Made by a program: the position numbers and the translations under genes
Notes under the pieces: generated by a model
What the model was told of the DNA's origin: nothing
Databases searched by the model: none
Seen by the model: the letters and a program-made list of their open reading frames with translations, nothing else
Source: JBNLBS01 sp050303415
Lineage (GTDB): Bacteria > Pseudomonadota > Gammaproteobacteria > Methylococcales > Methylomonadaceae
Length of the DNA stretch: 64,000 bases
Direction: 5' to 3'
Assembly (NCBI GenBank): GCA_050303415.1
Contig: JBNLBS010000002.1
Span: 1-64,000 of the forward strand
Part shown: piece after piece, positions 34,746 to 42,755 of the stretch
Layout: every line of letters begins with the position of its first letter
Position numbering within the stretch: the first letter of the stretch is position 1

Positions 34746-35519
34746 TCAGGCCATTGTTGAAAGATAAATAATGTTTTTATCCGCTAATTCCTGCAGAATT
34801 TGCATGCCGCTGTTGATAATATTGGTCGAATCGGTTTGTTGAGTTTCTTTTGCAATTTGGCTAAGGCAGTCGGCTACTGAAATATTTTCTGTCTCTTGAA
34901 TAATTTGTAGCAGCCTGAAGGTAATATCGGGAATTTTGATAAAGTTAACATTATCCTCACTATCGCGGTAAACGATTAAAAAAGTCATTCCATCAGGCGC
35001 TTCGACGGGAATGTTTTCGGTTGAAATTTCATGCACCGGATACCGGTAAGCTAATGGCCAGGCTAAGGACGAAAGGGCAATATTATTTTCCGGCTGAATT
35101 TGTTTGCTGTCATTTTCAATCAGCTCGTCTTTTGCGATGGCTAATGCCATTTCCACCCATTCATAATGCGCCAACTCCAGCATAAAGGGAAAATCGTCCT
35201 TATTGTCACGTTCATTTTGCAGAAATTCCAAAAATTCTTCCGGAATTTCGGAAAAATGCGGTGTAGTACAGCGGTGATTTAAGAAAAAATCCTGAGCCAA
35301 ATCCAGCCATTGCTGTTCTGTCAGTAAACTTTTTAATACTGGAAAGTTGCTGGATATAAAGCTTTCGACATTATTAAAAAACAGCTCTCTATACATAGCC
35401 ATGCGCTGTGGTTTAACGTCGGCCGGCGCAGGCGAATGCTCGGGATTTCTGATATAACCGGCAAACGCCTGCTGATTGGCTTTAAAATCTATAACGCTAT
35501 CAGGCGGATTGCTGATCAT
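34746..35519 (-). CDS. hvfC: HvfC-like RiPP maturation protein (DUF2063)
   Basis: This 257-residue protein has an N-terminal DUF2063 domain (FAGYIRNP, then MAMYRELFFNNVESFISSNFPVLKSLL, about 15-65) and a C-terminal winged-helix-like or PqqD-like segment (about 185-250). DUF2063 proteins pair with DUF692 enzymes and are believed to recognise the precursor leader and present it. Its start overlaps the end of hvfB by 20 nt, showing tight coupling. It completes the precursor-enzyme-partner set of this locus. Confidence 0.88.
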   Translation of the reverse strand: MISNPPDSVIDFKANQQAFAGYIRNPEHSPAPADVKPQRMAMYRELFFNNVESFISSNFPVLKSLLTEQQWLDLAQDFFLNHRCTTPHFSEIPEEFLEFLQNERDNKDDFPFMLELAHYEWVEMALAIAKDELIENDSKQIQPENNIALSSLAWPLAYRYPVHEISTENIPVEAPDGMTFLIVYRDSEDNVNFIKIPDITFRLLQIIQETENISVADCLSQIAKETQQTDSTNIINSGMQILQELADKNIIYLSTMA

Positions 35520-36351
35520 GCTGATAACCCCAGGCTCGTTGAATGGTCTGAATGGTTTCGACTTCTTTGATCAATTCCTCCACCGATGGAATATTGAAGT
35601 CACGCTCTAATAGGGTAGGAAATACACCGTACAGTTCATAGGCTTTACCCAGTAATTTCCATACCGGGTCGATAACTTCGGCGCCATGGGTATCGACCAG
35701 AAAGTCTTCGGCTTCGACATAGTGACCGGCAATATGCGCATAGGCTATACGCTGGGCAGGAATGGCCTTTAAAAAAGCTTCGGCATCATAATTATGATTT
35801 ACACTGTTAACGTAAATATTGTTGATATCAATCAGTACGTCACAATCAGCCTCTTCCACCACGGCGTTAAAGAAATCAATTTCCGACATCTCCTGCCCGG
35901 GCGCGGCATAATAAGAGACATTTTCGATGGCAATTTTCTGTTCCAGAATATCCTGAACCCGCCTGATACGCCTGGCAACATGTTGCACAGCCTCGCCAGT
36001 AAAAGGAATAGGCATCAAATCGTAAAGATGACCTTGGTGGCTGCAATAACTCAAATGTTCACTGTAGAACTTAATTTGATGCTGCTGCATAAAGCTTTTT
36101 AGATCATTGACAAATTTTTCATCCAGCGGGTCGGTACTGCCAATCGACAAAGACAGACCATGACAGATAAAATCAAAGCGTTCGGTCATGGCTTTAAATT
36201 GTTTACCTAATTTGCCGCCGATAGTCATCCAGTTTTCAGGTGCGACTTCGTAAAAGCCAACCTGTTCCGGCGGATGGTCAATGATTGTGTCAAGAAAAGA
36301 ACGGCGCAGCCCCAGACCGGCGCCATGTACAAGATTTTGCGTTGTGTCCAT
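35500..36351 (-). CDS. hvfB: HvfB-like multinuclear iron oxidase (DUF692/MNIO) RiPP maturase
   Basis: This 283-residue TIM-barrel enzyme belongs to the MbnB/DUF692 family of multinuclear non-haem iron oxygenases that rework cysteine residues in peptides. Probable metal ligands are in conserved blocks: PENW (39-41 region), His64 in ICHGLS, SEH (97-99), IEN (142-144), DINN (175-178), HIAGH (206-210), DTH (220-222) and Glu249 in LLERDFNIP. It sits between the precursor (82 nt upstream) and hvfC. By family knowledge HvfB converts EGKC cysteines to an oxazolone/thioamide pair that binds copper. That chemistry here is inferred. Confidence 0.92.
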   Translation of the reverse strand: MDTTQNLVHGAGLGLRRSFLDTIIDHPPEQVGFYEVAPENWMTIGGKLGKQFKAMTERFDFICHGLSLSIGSTDPLDEKFVNDLKSFMQQHQIKFYSEHLSYCSHQGHLYDLMPIPFTGEAVQHVARRIRRVQDILEQKIAIENVSYYAAPGQEMSEIDFFNAVVEEADCDVLIDINNIYVNSVNHNYDAEAFLKAIPAQRIAYAHIAGHYVEAEDFLVDTHGAEVIDPVWKLLGKAYELYGVFPTLLERDFNIPSVEELIKEVETIQTIQRAWGYQHDQQSA

Positions 36352-36377
36352 AAGAACACCTAAAGTAGGTAGGTTTT

Positions 36378-36407
36378 GGAATGACGGATAATATTATCCG
36401 TCATTCC
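36378..36407. repeat. Perfect 30-bp palindrome between hvfA and hvfB
   Basis: GGAATGACGGATAAT (36378-36392) is followed at once by its exact reverse complement ATTATCCGTCATTCC (36393-36407). In the hvf mRNA this forms a 13- to 15-bp hairpin just after the precursor stop. It could stabilise the precursor message or reduce read-through into the maturase genes, giving more peptide than enzyme. GGAATGACGG-type ends also recall dispersed palindromic repeats, an alternative origin. Confidence 0.85.
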
Positions 36408-36433
36408 CAAGATAAACAAATAAGATTTACAAC

Positions 36434-36898
36434 TTACTTGTTACCCCATTTTTTAGCTTTGCCGGAAGCTTTATCAACATCGACTTTTTCACCACAGGCA
36501 CCTTCTTTGCCTTTCATCATCGCGCCACATGAGCTTTCCATGCCTTTTTTCATTTTGCCGCCATTCATCATCGCGCCGCATTTACCTTCGCCGCACGCAG
36601 CTTCTTTGCCTTTAGCTTGAGCTTTTGCTGGCATAGGTTTGTTTCCTGCGCATTTGCCTTCGTCCATTTTGACCGAACCGCCACATTTGCCTTCACCACA
36701 TGAGCCTTCTTTTTTACCCATGCCGGCACCACATGACATTTCACCGGCTTTATCAGCCTGTGCCAATTGCATATAGCCACTGGACAATTCTGTCATTTCA
36801 AACGGATTGGCCTCTGCATTAACTGCTGTTGCAGTAAAAGTAGAAACAACTGCTGTACCCATTGCCGCCGCTAATGGGGTTTTAATCATTTTTTTCAT
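36434..36898 (-). CDS. hvfA: HvfA-like Cys-rich RiPP metallophore precursor
   Basis: This 154-residue precursor has a signal peptide (about 1-28, TAVNA-EA) and the conserved leader phrase NPFEMTELSSGYMQLAQ (31-47). A Gly/Lys-rich core carries eight cysteines (56, 67, 72, 83, 102, 107, 124, 135). Three EGKC motifs (69-72, 80-83, 104-107) are the sites modified in the HvfA family, and the others are SCGAM/ACGEK types. The ribosome site GGAGGATATAA is strong. The product is expected to be exported and to bind copper. No DoxX-like membrane gene (HvfD) is adjacent. Confidence 0.92.
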   Translation of the reverse strand: MKKMIKTPLAAAMGTAVVSTFTATAVNAEANPFEMTELSSGYMQLAQADKAGEMSCGAGMGKKEGSCGEGKCGGSVKMDEGKCAGNKPMPAKAQAKGKEAACGEGKCGAMMNGGKMKKGMESSCGAMMKGKEGACGEKVDVDKASGKAKKWGNK

Positions 36899-37107
36899 TT
36901 ATATCCTCCGGTTTGTTCTTAAAATAGTTTGTTATAGAAAAATACGGACTAAAGTCCACTCTACCCTGGGGTTGGCTCAATTAACCGACTCTGTTTGCAG
37001 AGAGGACGTTGGTCCGCACTTAGTCTAAGATTAACTTTATTTATCGTGTTTAAATCTCAGACATTTTTACAGGTTTTTAAGTTCCGATGCAAGAATATCT
37101 GCCCGCC
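36899..37107. other. Promoter region of hvfABC
   Basis: This gap holds the hvfA ribosome site (36901-36909 on the minus strand) and small inverted repeats, GGACT/AGTCC (36946-36957) and CTCTG/CAGAG (36989-37002). The latter could belong to a 5' leader or operator. No confident -10/-35 or known copper-regulator box is seen. The left part also contains the transcription end of nth-side sequence. Confidence 0.4.
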
Positions 37108-37743
37108 CTAATCGATGACTTTGTCCTTATATTCGCACAGGTCTTCAATTACGCAGCTACCACATCTCGGCTTTCTGGCGATACAGGTGTACCGACCATG
37201 TAAAATCAATAAATGATGGGCATCGAGCTTATGTTGTTGGGGTACAAACTTTTCCAGTTTTTTTTCCACTTCCAGTACTGTTTTACCGGGAGCAATTTTG
37301 GTGCGATTGGAAACCCTGAAAATATGGGTATCGACAGCAATAGTAGACTGACCAAAAGCCGTATTAAGAATTACATTGGCTGTTTTTCTGCCGACACCCG
37401 GCAAAGCCTCGAGCTGCTCACGCTGATTCGGCACCTGACTGTTGTGTTGGCTGATCAATTGCTGACATAATTTAATGATATTCGCACCCTTGCTGTTATA
37501 CAGACCGATGGTTTTAATATATTCCTTAAGACCGGACTCCCCCAAATCAAAAATGGCTTGCGGGGTGTTAGCAACTGGAAATAATTTGGCGGTGGCCTTA
37601 TTAACTCCTTTATCGGTTGCCTGAGCAGACAAAACAACGGCAATTAATAATTCAAATTCAGAGTTGTATTCCAGCTCGGTTTTCGGCTCGGGGATGGCTT
37701 CGGCCAATCGGTCGAAAATGGCCAACCGTTTGTCTTTATTCAT
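37108..37743 (-). CDS. nth: Endonuclease III
   Basis: This 211-residue base-excision repair glycosylase/AP lyase acts on oxidised pyrimidines. Catalytic Lys120 is in LPGVGRKTANV and Asp138 in AVDTHIFRV. The [4Fe-4S] cluster is C-x6-C-x2-C-x5-C (Cys187, 194, 197, 203). It is the last gene after rnfE, with the rnfE stop and nth start overlapping by one base (TAATG). The same rnf-nth linkage exists in E. coli. Confidence 0.97.
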   Translation of the reverse strand: MNKDKRLAIFDRLAEAIPEPKTELEYNSEFELLIAVVLSAQATDKGVNKATAKLFPVANTPQAIFDLGESGLKEYIKTIGLYNSKGANIIKLCQQLISQHNSQVPNQREQLEALPGVGRKTANVILNTAFGQSTIAVDTHIFRVSNRTKIAPGKTVLEVEKKLEKFVPQQHKLDAHHLLILHGRYTCIARKPRCGSCVIEDLCEYKDKVID

Positions 37744-38438
37744 TATTCCTGGTGACTGGCTACCGGCTCGGCAATCATTTCAATTTTTTTACTGCCTTGT
37801 TTTACTTTTTCATCAATCACGTTTTTAATCGCAATCAACATACCCAGGCCTATGAATGCCCCCGGCGGCAGAATAGCTAACAACATACCGGCATAGTCTT
37901 CAAACACATTGATTTGCCAGTTTTTGGCATCGGCACCAAACATTAATTCGGCATTGGCTAATAAGGTACCGGAACCAATCAGTTCCCGCATCGCACCCAG
38001 AGTAATTAAGACACAGGTAAAGCCCAGACCGATCATCAGGCCATCTAAAACTGATTTGCCAAATGAATGCTTGGACGCATAAGCTTCGGCTCTACCGATG
38101 ATGGCACAGTTGGTCACGATTAATGGAATAAAGATACCCAGAATTTTGTACAGATCATAAAACCAGGCATTCATTGACAGCTCAATAATAGTTACCACAC
38201 AGGCAATTACCAGCACGAAAACCGGCAATCTGATTTCCGATAGTACAAAGTTTCTGATTAAAGATACGATCGCATTTGAACAAACCAGTGTCATGGTCGT
38301 GGCTAAACCTAAGCCCAGTGCATTAATAATAGTATTACTGACCGCCAGCAGTGGACATAAACCCAATAAAGCGACCAGCGCCTGGTTGTTGTTCCATAAA
38401 CCGTCTTTAATAATTTTACTGTATTCAGAATTAAGCAT
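37743..38438 (-). CDS. rnfE: Ion-translocating oxidoreductase complex subunit RnfE
   Basis: This membrane subunit has 231 residues from the ATG at 38438, which has AAGG 8 nt upstream. Two other Met codons upstream are too close or lie inside rnfG. It has about six TM segments, with conserved NNQALVALLGLCPLLAVS and PLIVTNCAIIGRAEAYA, the cysteine-bearing half-membrane motifs shared with RnfA. It sits in the Rnf complex, which couples ferredoxin-NAD electron flow to ion transport or drives SoxR reduction. It overlaps rnfG by 8 nt. Confidence 0.95.
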   Translation of the reverse strand: MLNSEYSKIIKDGLWNNNQALVALLGLCPLLAVSNTIINALGLGLATTMTLVCSNAIVSLIRNFVLSEIRLPVFVLVIACVVTIIELSMNAWFYDLYKILGIFIPLIVTNCAIIGRAEAYASKHSFGKSVLDGLMIGLGFTCVLITLGAMRELIGSGTLLANAELMFGADAKNWQINVFEDYAGMLLAILPPGAFIGLGMLIAIKNVIDEKVKQGSKKIEMIAEPVASHQE

Positions 38439-39075
38439 GTTCATCACCTTGTGCGGCAAAAATGGTAGCTTTATGTTGATGAAAATAACGCAGGGCTTTT
38501 TTAACCGCCTTAACCACGGCTCTTGGCGTAATAGTCGCACCGGTAAACTGGTCAAACTCACCGCCATCACGCTTAACCGCCCATTTCTCTTCGGCTAGAG
38601 ATTCAAATGAAATATTGGCAAAGCCTAAAATCCAGTCAGATTTTTCCGGTTCAATTTCATCGCCCAGCCCTGGCGTTTCATGGTGTGAAACAACCCGTAC
38701 ACCCGCCAGCTCGCCACTGACATTAACCGCAACCAATAGCTTGATATTGCCATTATAACCATCCGGCGCAATCGTGGTTAATACAGCACTTACCGGTTGA
38801 CCGTTTTTACGCGCTCTATAAATTGCTGCCGGTTTTTTGTTTTCCGGATTAAGGTCGGTAACTTCCAGCTTATCGTTAACGATATCGTTGTCATAAAGGT
38901 CTTCGGCAACCAGTTGTTTAAGGCTGCGTAACATCGCATCCCGTTCGTTTTGCGCTATTTTATCAGCGGTCGCACCAAACACCATTACCACCAGACCGAT
39001 ACCGACCAATGAAAATAGTCCCAGCATTAATGCAGAGGAACCCGATTGTTTTAAAACAGTTAATTTATCCATCAT
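38431..39075 (-). CDS. rnfG: Ion-translocating oxidoreductase complex subunit RnfG
   Basis: This 214-residue protein has one N-terminal TM segment (about 13-33) and a periplasmic FMN-binding domain. FMN attaches covalently to the Thr of the FTGATITPRAV motif (about residues 183-193), and HHETPGLGDEI is also conserved. Two ATG codons in a row give a one-residue uncertainty in start. It overlaps rnfD by 4 nt and rnfE by 8 nt. Confidence 0.95.
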   Translation of the reverse strand: MMDKLTVLKQSGSSALMLGLFSLVGIGLVVMVFGATADKIAQNERDAMLRSLKQLVAEDLYDNDIVNDKLEVTDLNPENKKPAAIYRARKNGQPVSAVLTTIAPDGYNGNIKLLVAVNVSGELAGVRVVSHHETPGLGDEIEPEKSDWILGFANISFESLAEEKWAVKRDGGEFDQFTGATITPRAVVKAVKKALRYFHQHKATIFAAQGDEHA

Positions 39076-40103
39076 TTGCTTTGTCCGAAAACCTTGGGTC
39101 GGCTGTAGTAATCAATGGTTGGCACGGCAAGATTGGCCAATAATACCGAAAAGGCAATGGCATCCGGATAGCCACCCCAGACTCTGATGATATAAACCAG
39201 TATGCCGATCATGCCGCCGTAGATCAGACGACCTTTAACCGAAGTTGCCGCTGTGACCGGATCGGTGGCAATAAAAAACGCCCCCAGCATGGCACCGCCG
39301 CTGAATAAATGAAACACTGGCGAGGCATAATGCTCGCTGTCGATTAAAAAGCAAAGCCCCGAGAACACGGCCAAAGAAACCAACAAACCACAAGGAATCT
39401 GCCAGCCGATAACCTTACGCTGCATCAGCCATAAACCGCCGATTAAATAACACAGACTGATCCATTCCCAGGCTTTACCGGCAAACACACCAAATACCAT
39501 CCCGCTTTGAATCTGGCTGACGGTTTTATTTAAGCCCAACTGAGTTTTAATGGTATCCAGCGGCGTAGCCATAGTCAGGGCGTCAAAATCAACAGGCTGA
39601 GGTAATTGTTCCAAAAAGATCAGGCGGAAAAAATCAACTGAGGTCATGCTGTAACTGCTGATTTCCTGCGGCGTTAACCAGGCAGTCATATGTTTGGGGA
39701 AAGACACCAATAGTAACACATAACCCGCCATAGCTGGATTAAACGGGTTATAGCCCATTCCACCATATAAATGTTTAGCGATAACAATGGCAAACAAGGT
39801 GCCGACCACGGTAATCCACCACGGGGCAATGATAGGCAACGATATAGCCAGCAAAACCGCAGTGACCACAGCACTTAAGTCCATCAAGCTGACGCCAATA
39901 TCGCGTTGGCGTAAATTAAGGATAATCGCTTCAGCAATGATCGCCGTGGTGACTGCAAGAACAATCTGGATAAGTACACCAAGCCCCAAAAACCAGCTCA
40001 TGGCTATAATCCCGGGAATCAGTGCAATCAATACCTGCAGCATAACACGGGTAACCGTGTTTTTTGATTGAATATGCGGTGAGGTTTCTGTCGAAAACTT
40101 CAT
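39072..40103 (-). CDS. rnfD: Ion-translocating oxidoreductase complex subunit RnfD
   Basis: This 343-residue polytopic membrane subunit has about ten TM segments. FMN attaches covalently to a Thr in DPVTAATS (about residues 275-282). GYNPFNPAMAGY is also characteristic. It is located between rnfC (2-nt gap) and rnfG (4-nt overlap). Confidence 0.95.
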   Translation of the reverse strand: MKFSTETSPHIQSKNTVTRVMLQVLIALIPGIIAMSWFLGLGVLIQIVLAVTTAIIAEAIILNLRQRDIGVSLMDLSAVVTAVLLAISLPIIAPWWITVVGTLFAIVIAKHLYGGMGYNPFNPAMAGYVLLLVSFPKHMTAWLTPQEISSYSMTSVDFFRLIFLEQLPQPVDFDALTMATPLDTIKTQLGLNKTVSQIQSGMVFGVFAGKAWEWISLCYLIGGLWLMQRKVIGWQIPCGLLVSLAVFSGLCFLIDSEHYASPVFHLFSGGAMLGAFFIATDPVTAATSVKGRLIYGGMIGILVYIIRVWGGYPDAIAFSVLLANLAVPTIDYYSRPKVFGQSK

Positions 40104-40105
40104 TG

Positions 40106-41605
40106 TTATGCTTGCTCCTGTTTTGCCGCTTCAGCCTCGGCCGCCTTGGCCTTGGCTAATGCCGCTTTTTTTTGTGCGACGCGTTCGGCTTTTTCCCTGG
40201 CCTGCTGTTCTTTACGCGCCAACAAAGCATCATGGCGCTTTTTAGCAAGCGCTGCCTTTTCCGCTTCCCGCGCTTTTTGTTTTATTTTATCTTTTGCCGA
40301 ACGAAAATACTGAACCAGTGGAATATGGCTGGGGCAAACGACATCGCAGCAACCGCATTCGATACAATCAAAAACATTGTATTCAGAACATTGATCAAGC
40401 TTATCGGATCGGCTAAACCAGTATAATTGTTGCGGCAGCAACGTCATCGGACAGGCTTTTGCACATTCACCACAGCGAATACAGGCCCGGGTCGGCTCAT
40501 GCGAATGGCTATCCTCATCAGTCACTAAAATACAGTTAGTCCCCTTAACTACAGGAATATTGTCTTCCGGCAAGGCAAACCCCATCATCGGCCCACCCAT
40601 GATCAGGCGTTCAGCTTTGGCGGTATAGCCCTGACACTGCTCGGTCAGGTCTTTAATTAAAGTGCCGACACGCACGCGCATGTTCTGGGCTTTGTTAATA
40701 CCCTTCCCAGTTACCGTGATAATTCGTTCGGTCAGAGGCACACCCTGACAGACCGCTTGATACACTGCTGCTGCAGTCCCGACATTTTGACAGACAATAC
40801 CTATATCGGCAGGAATACCACCAGCCGGTGTTTCCCGCCCGGTTACAACACGAATTAATTGTTTTTCACCACCCGTCGGATAGACGGCCGGAATTGCCGC
40901 CACTGAAATGCGCTCATCGCAATGCGCCGCCAGTTCGGCATTGATACCGGCAATGGCATCGGGCATATCTTCCTCAATGGCAATAATGCAGCGTTCTATC
41001 TGCAAAATATGCAGCAGAATCTGCGCGCCTTTAATGACCTGATCGGCATCCGATTGCATCAATTTGTCATCACAACTGATGTATGGTTCACATTCGGCGC
41101 CATTTAAAATCAGGGTATCTATGGTCTGAGTTGGTCTGGGGTTGAGTTTGATTGAAGTCGGGAAAACCGCCCCACCCAAACCAACTATGCCGGCCTGTCT
41201 GATTTTTTCGCGCAGGCTTTGAGCATCCAGTTTTGTGTAATCGGCAATCGGCTCGGCCGCAACGGCCTGATCCAAGCCATCGGTTTCCATCACTATGCAC
41301 AAAGCCGGTAACCCGGACGGATGTGCAATAGCCCTTTTCTCAATGGCGGTAATAATACCGGAACTGCCGGCATGAATCGGCGTTGCCAGCGGATGATCGG
41401 CATCGGCCAAAACCTGACCCCGCAACACCTTGTCGCCAACCGCCACCACAGGCTTGGTTTCCACCCCGGGTCGAATTTGCAGCGGATAGACCAGCAGTTT
41501 AGGCAATTGGGCATCAATTAACGGCGCATTGGAAGATAATTCCTTATGCCCGGTCAAATGAACACCGCCATTAAAGCTTTTTAGTTTGGATAATATCTCA
41601 CTCAT
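40106..41605 (-). CDS. rnfC: Ion-translocating oxidoreductase complex subunit RnfC
   Basis: This protein has 499 residues from the ATG at 41605 (MSEILSKLKSF), which overlaps the rnfB stop as TAATG. An in-frame extension into rnfB is rejected. It has an NADH/FMN-binding fold with GLGGAVFPTSIKL, two [4Fe-4S] sites CIRCGECAKACP and CIECGCCDVVCP, and a C-terminal Lys/Ala-rich helix (about 440-499) as in other gammaproteobacterial RnfC. It is the peripheral subunit that exchanges electrons with NADH. Confidence 0.95.
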   Translation of the reverse strand: MSEILSKLKSFNGGVHLTGHKELSSNAPLIDAQLPKLLVYPLQIRPGVETKPVVAVGDKVLRGQVLADADHPLATPIHAGSSGIITAIEKRAIAHPSGLPALCIVMETDGLDQAVAAEPIADYTKLDAQSLREKIRQAGIVGLGGAVFPTSIKLNPRPTQTIDTLILNGAECEPYISCDDKLMQSDADQVIKGAQILLHILQIERCIIAIEEDMPDAIAGINAELAAHCDERISVAAIPAVYPTGGEKQLIRVVTGRETPAGGIPADIGIVCQNVGTAAAVYQAVCQGVPLTERIITVTGKGINKAQNMRVRVGTLIKDLTEQCQGYTAKAERLIMGGPMMGFALPEDNIPVVKGTNCILVTDEDSHSHEPTRACIRCGECAKACPMTLLPQQLYWFSRSDKLDQCSEYNVFDCIECGCCDVVCPSHIPLVQYFRSAKDKIKQKAREAEKAALAKKRHDALLARKEQQAREKAERVAQKKAALAKAKAAEAEAAKQEQA

Positions 41606-42132
41606 TATTGCATCCTTTCCGGCGCTGGCCATTGCCAGTTGTTCAAATCAGTTGCAATGGGCTCCATTACAATACAATCGACCGGACAAGGCTCAACACA
41701 TAATTCACAACCGGTACATTCGGATGAAATAACCGTATGCATTTGTTTGGCAGAACCTAAAATAGCATCCACCGGACACGCCTGAATACATTTGGTACAG
41801 CCAATACAGTCCTGCTCAATAATGACAGCAAGGCTTTTTGGCTTTTCCTCACCAAATTCTTCATTAAGCGGTAAAACCTCAACATCCAGTAGCTCAGCCA
41901 AGGCCGCCACACCATCTTCACCGCCCGGAGGACATTGGTTGATCTCAGCCGAACCCTCAACAATAGCTTCAGCATAAGGACGACAACCGGCATAACCGCA
42001 TTGGCCGCACTGGGTTTGCGGCAAGATAGCCTCAACCTGATCGACCACCGGGTCGCCATCCACTTTTAAATAGATAGCGGACAAGCCTAAAATCACACCA
42101 AAACCGGCAAATAGCAGACAAATCAATAACAT
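41605..42132 (-). CDS. rnfB: Ion-translocating oxidoreductase complex subunit RnfB
   Basis: This 175-residue ferredoxin-like subunit has one N-terminal TM anchor (about 1-22), a CGQCGYAGC cluster motif (about 39-47) and two classical [4Fe-4S] motifs, CIGCTKCIQACP and CTGCELCVEPCP. It receives electrons from ferredoxin or passes them on. The short form, without extra ferredoxin repeats, is the gammaproteobacterial type. It begins 7 nt after rnfA. Confidence 0.95.
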   Translation of the reverse strand: MLLICLLFAGFGVILGLSAIYLKVDGDPVVDQVEAILPQTQCGQCGYAGCRPYAEAIVEGSAEINQCPPGGEDGVAALAELLDVEVLPLNEEFGEEKPKSLAVIIEQDCIGCTKCIQACPVDAILGSAKQMHTVISSECTGCELCVEPCPVDCIVMEPIATDLNNWQWPAPERMQ

Positions 42133-42139
42133 TATTAAC

Positions 42140-42721
42140 TTACCCCTTAACCAGTCCGGTAAAACCCATAAAAGCCATAGACATCAGACCGGCAGTGACC
42201 AGCGCAATAGCATTACCCTTAAAAGGCTTGGGCACATCGGCGACATCAATACGCACACGCATGGAGGCAAACAAGGTCAATACCAGTGAAAACCCGATTG
42301 CCGCCCCAAAACCGTACAGGGCCGATTGTAAAAAGCCATGTTGCGCCTGGACATTAAGCAGGGCCACACCCAATACCGCGCAGTTGGTGGTAATCAAAGG
42401 CAAAAAGATACCTAAAACCTGATGCAGCATAGGACTGGTTTTCTGTACCACCAGCTCGGTAAACTGCACAACAAAAGCTATCACGACAATAAACGAAATT
42501 GTGCGTAAATATTCCAGTTCCAAAGGAATTAACATATACTGGTTGACCAGAAAACTGCAGACCGAGGCCAGCGTCAACACAAATGTCGTGGCAAACCCCA
42601 TCCCCAGAGCAGTTTCCAGCTTTCTGGATACGCCCATAAACGGACATAAACCTAAAAACTTAACCAATACAAAGTTATTAACCAGTATCGTACTAACCAG
42701 AATGAGTAAATATTCTTTCAT
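42140..42721 (-). CDS. rnfA: Ion-translocating oxidoreductase complex subunit RnfA
   Basis: This 193-residue membrane subunit has about six TM segments. Conserved blocks are NNFVLVKFLGLCPFMGVS and LPLITTNCAVLGVALL, whose cysteines bind a cluster shared with RnfE. It is the first gene of the rnfABCDGE-nth operon and lies 34 nt after the metG stop, so read-through from metG is possible. Confidence 0.96.
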   Translation of the reverse strand: MKEYLLILVSTILVNNFVLVKFLGLCPFMGVSRKLETALGMGFATTFVLTLASVCSFLVNQYMLIPLELEYLRTISFIVVIAFVVQFTELVVQKTSPMLHQVLGIFLPLITTNCAVLGVALLNVQAQHGFLQSALYGFGAAIGFSLVLTLFASMRVRIDVADVPKPFKGNAIALVTAGLMSMAFMGFTGLVKG

Positions 42722-42755
42722 TTATTTTCCGATAACCATCAAGGTTCTATAGATT

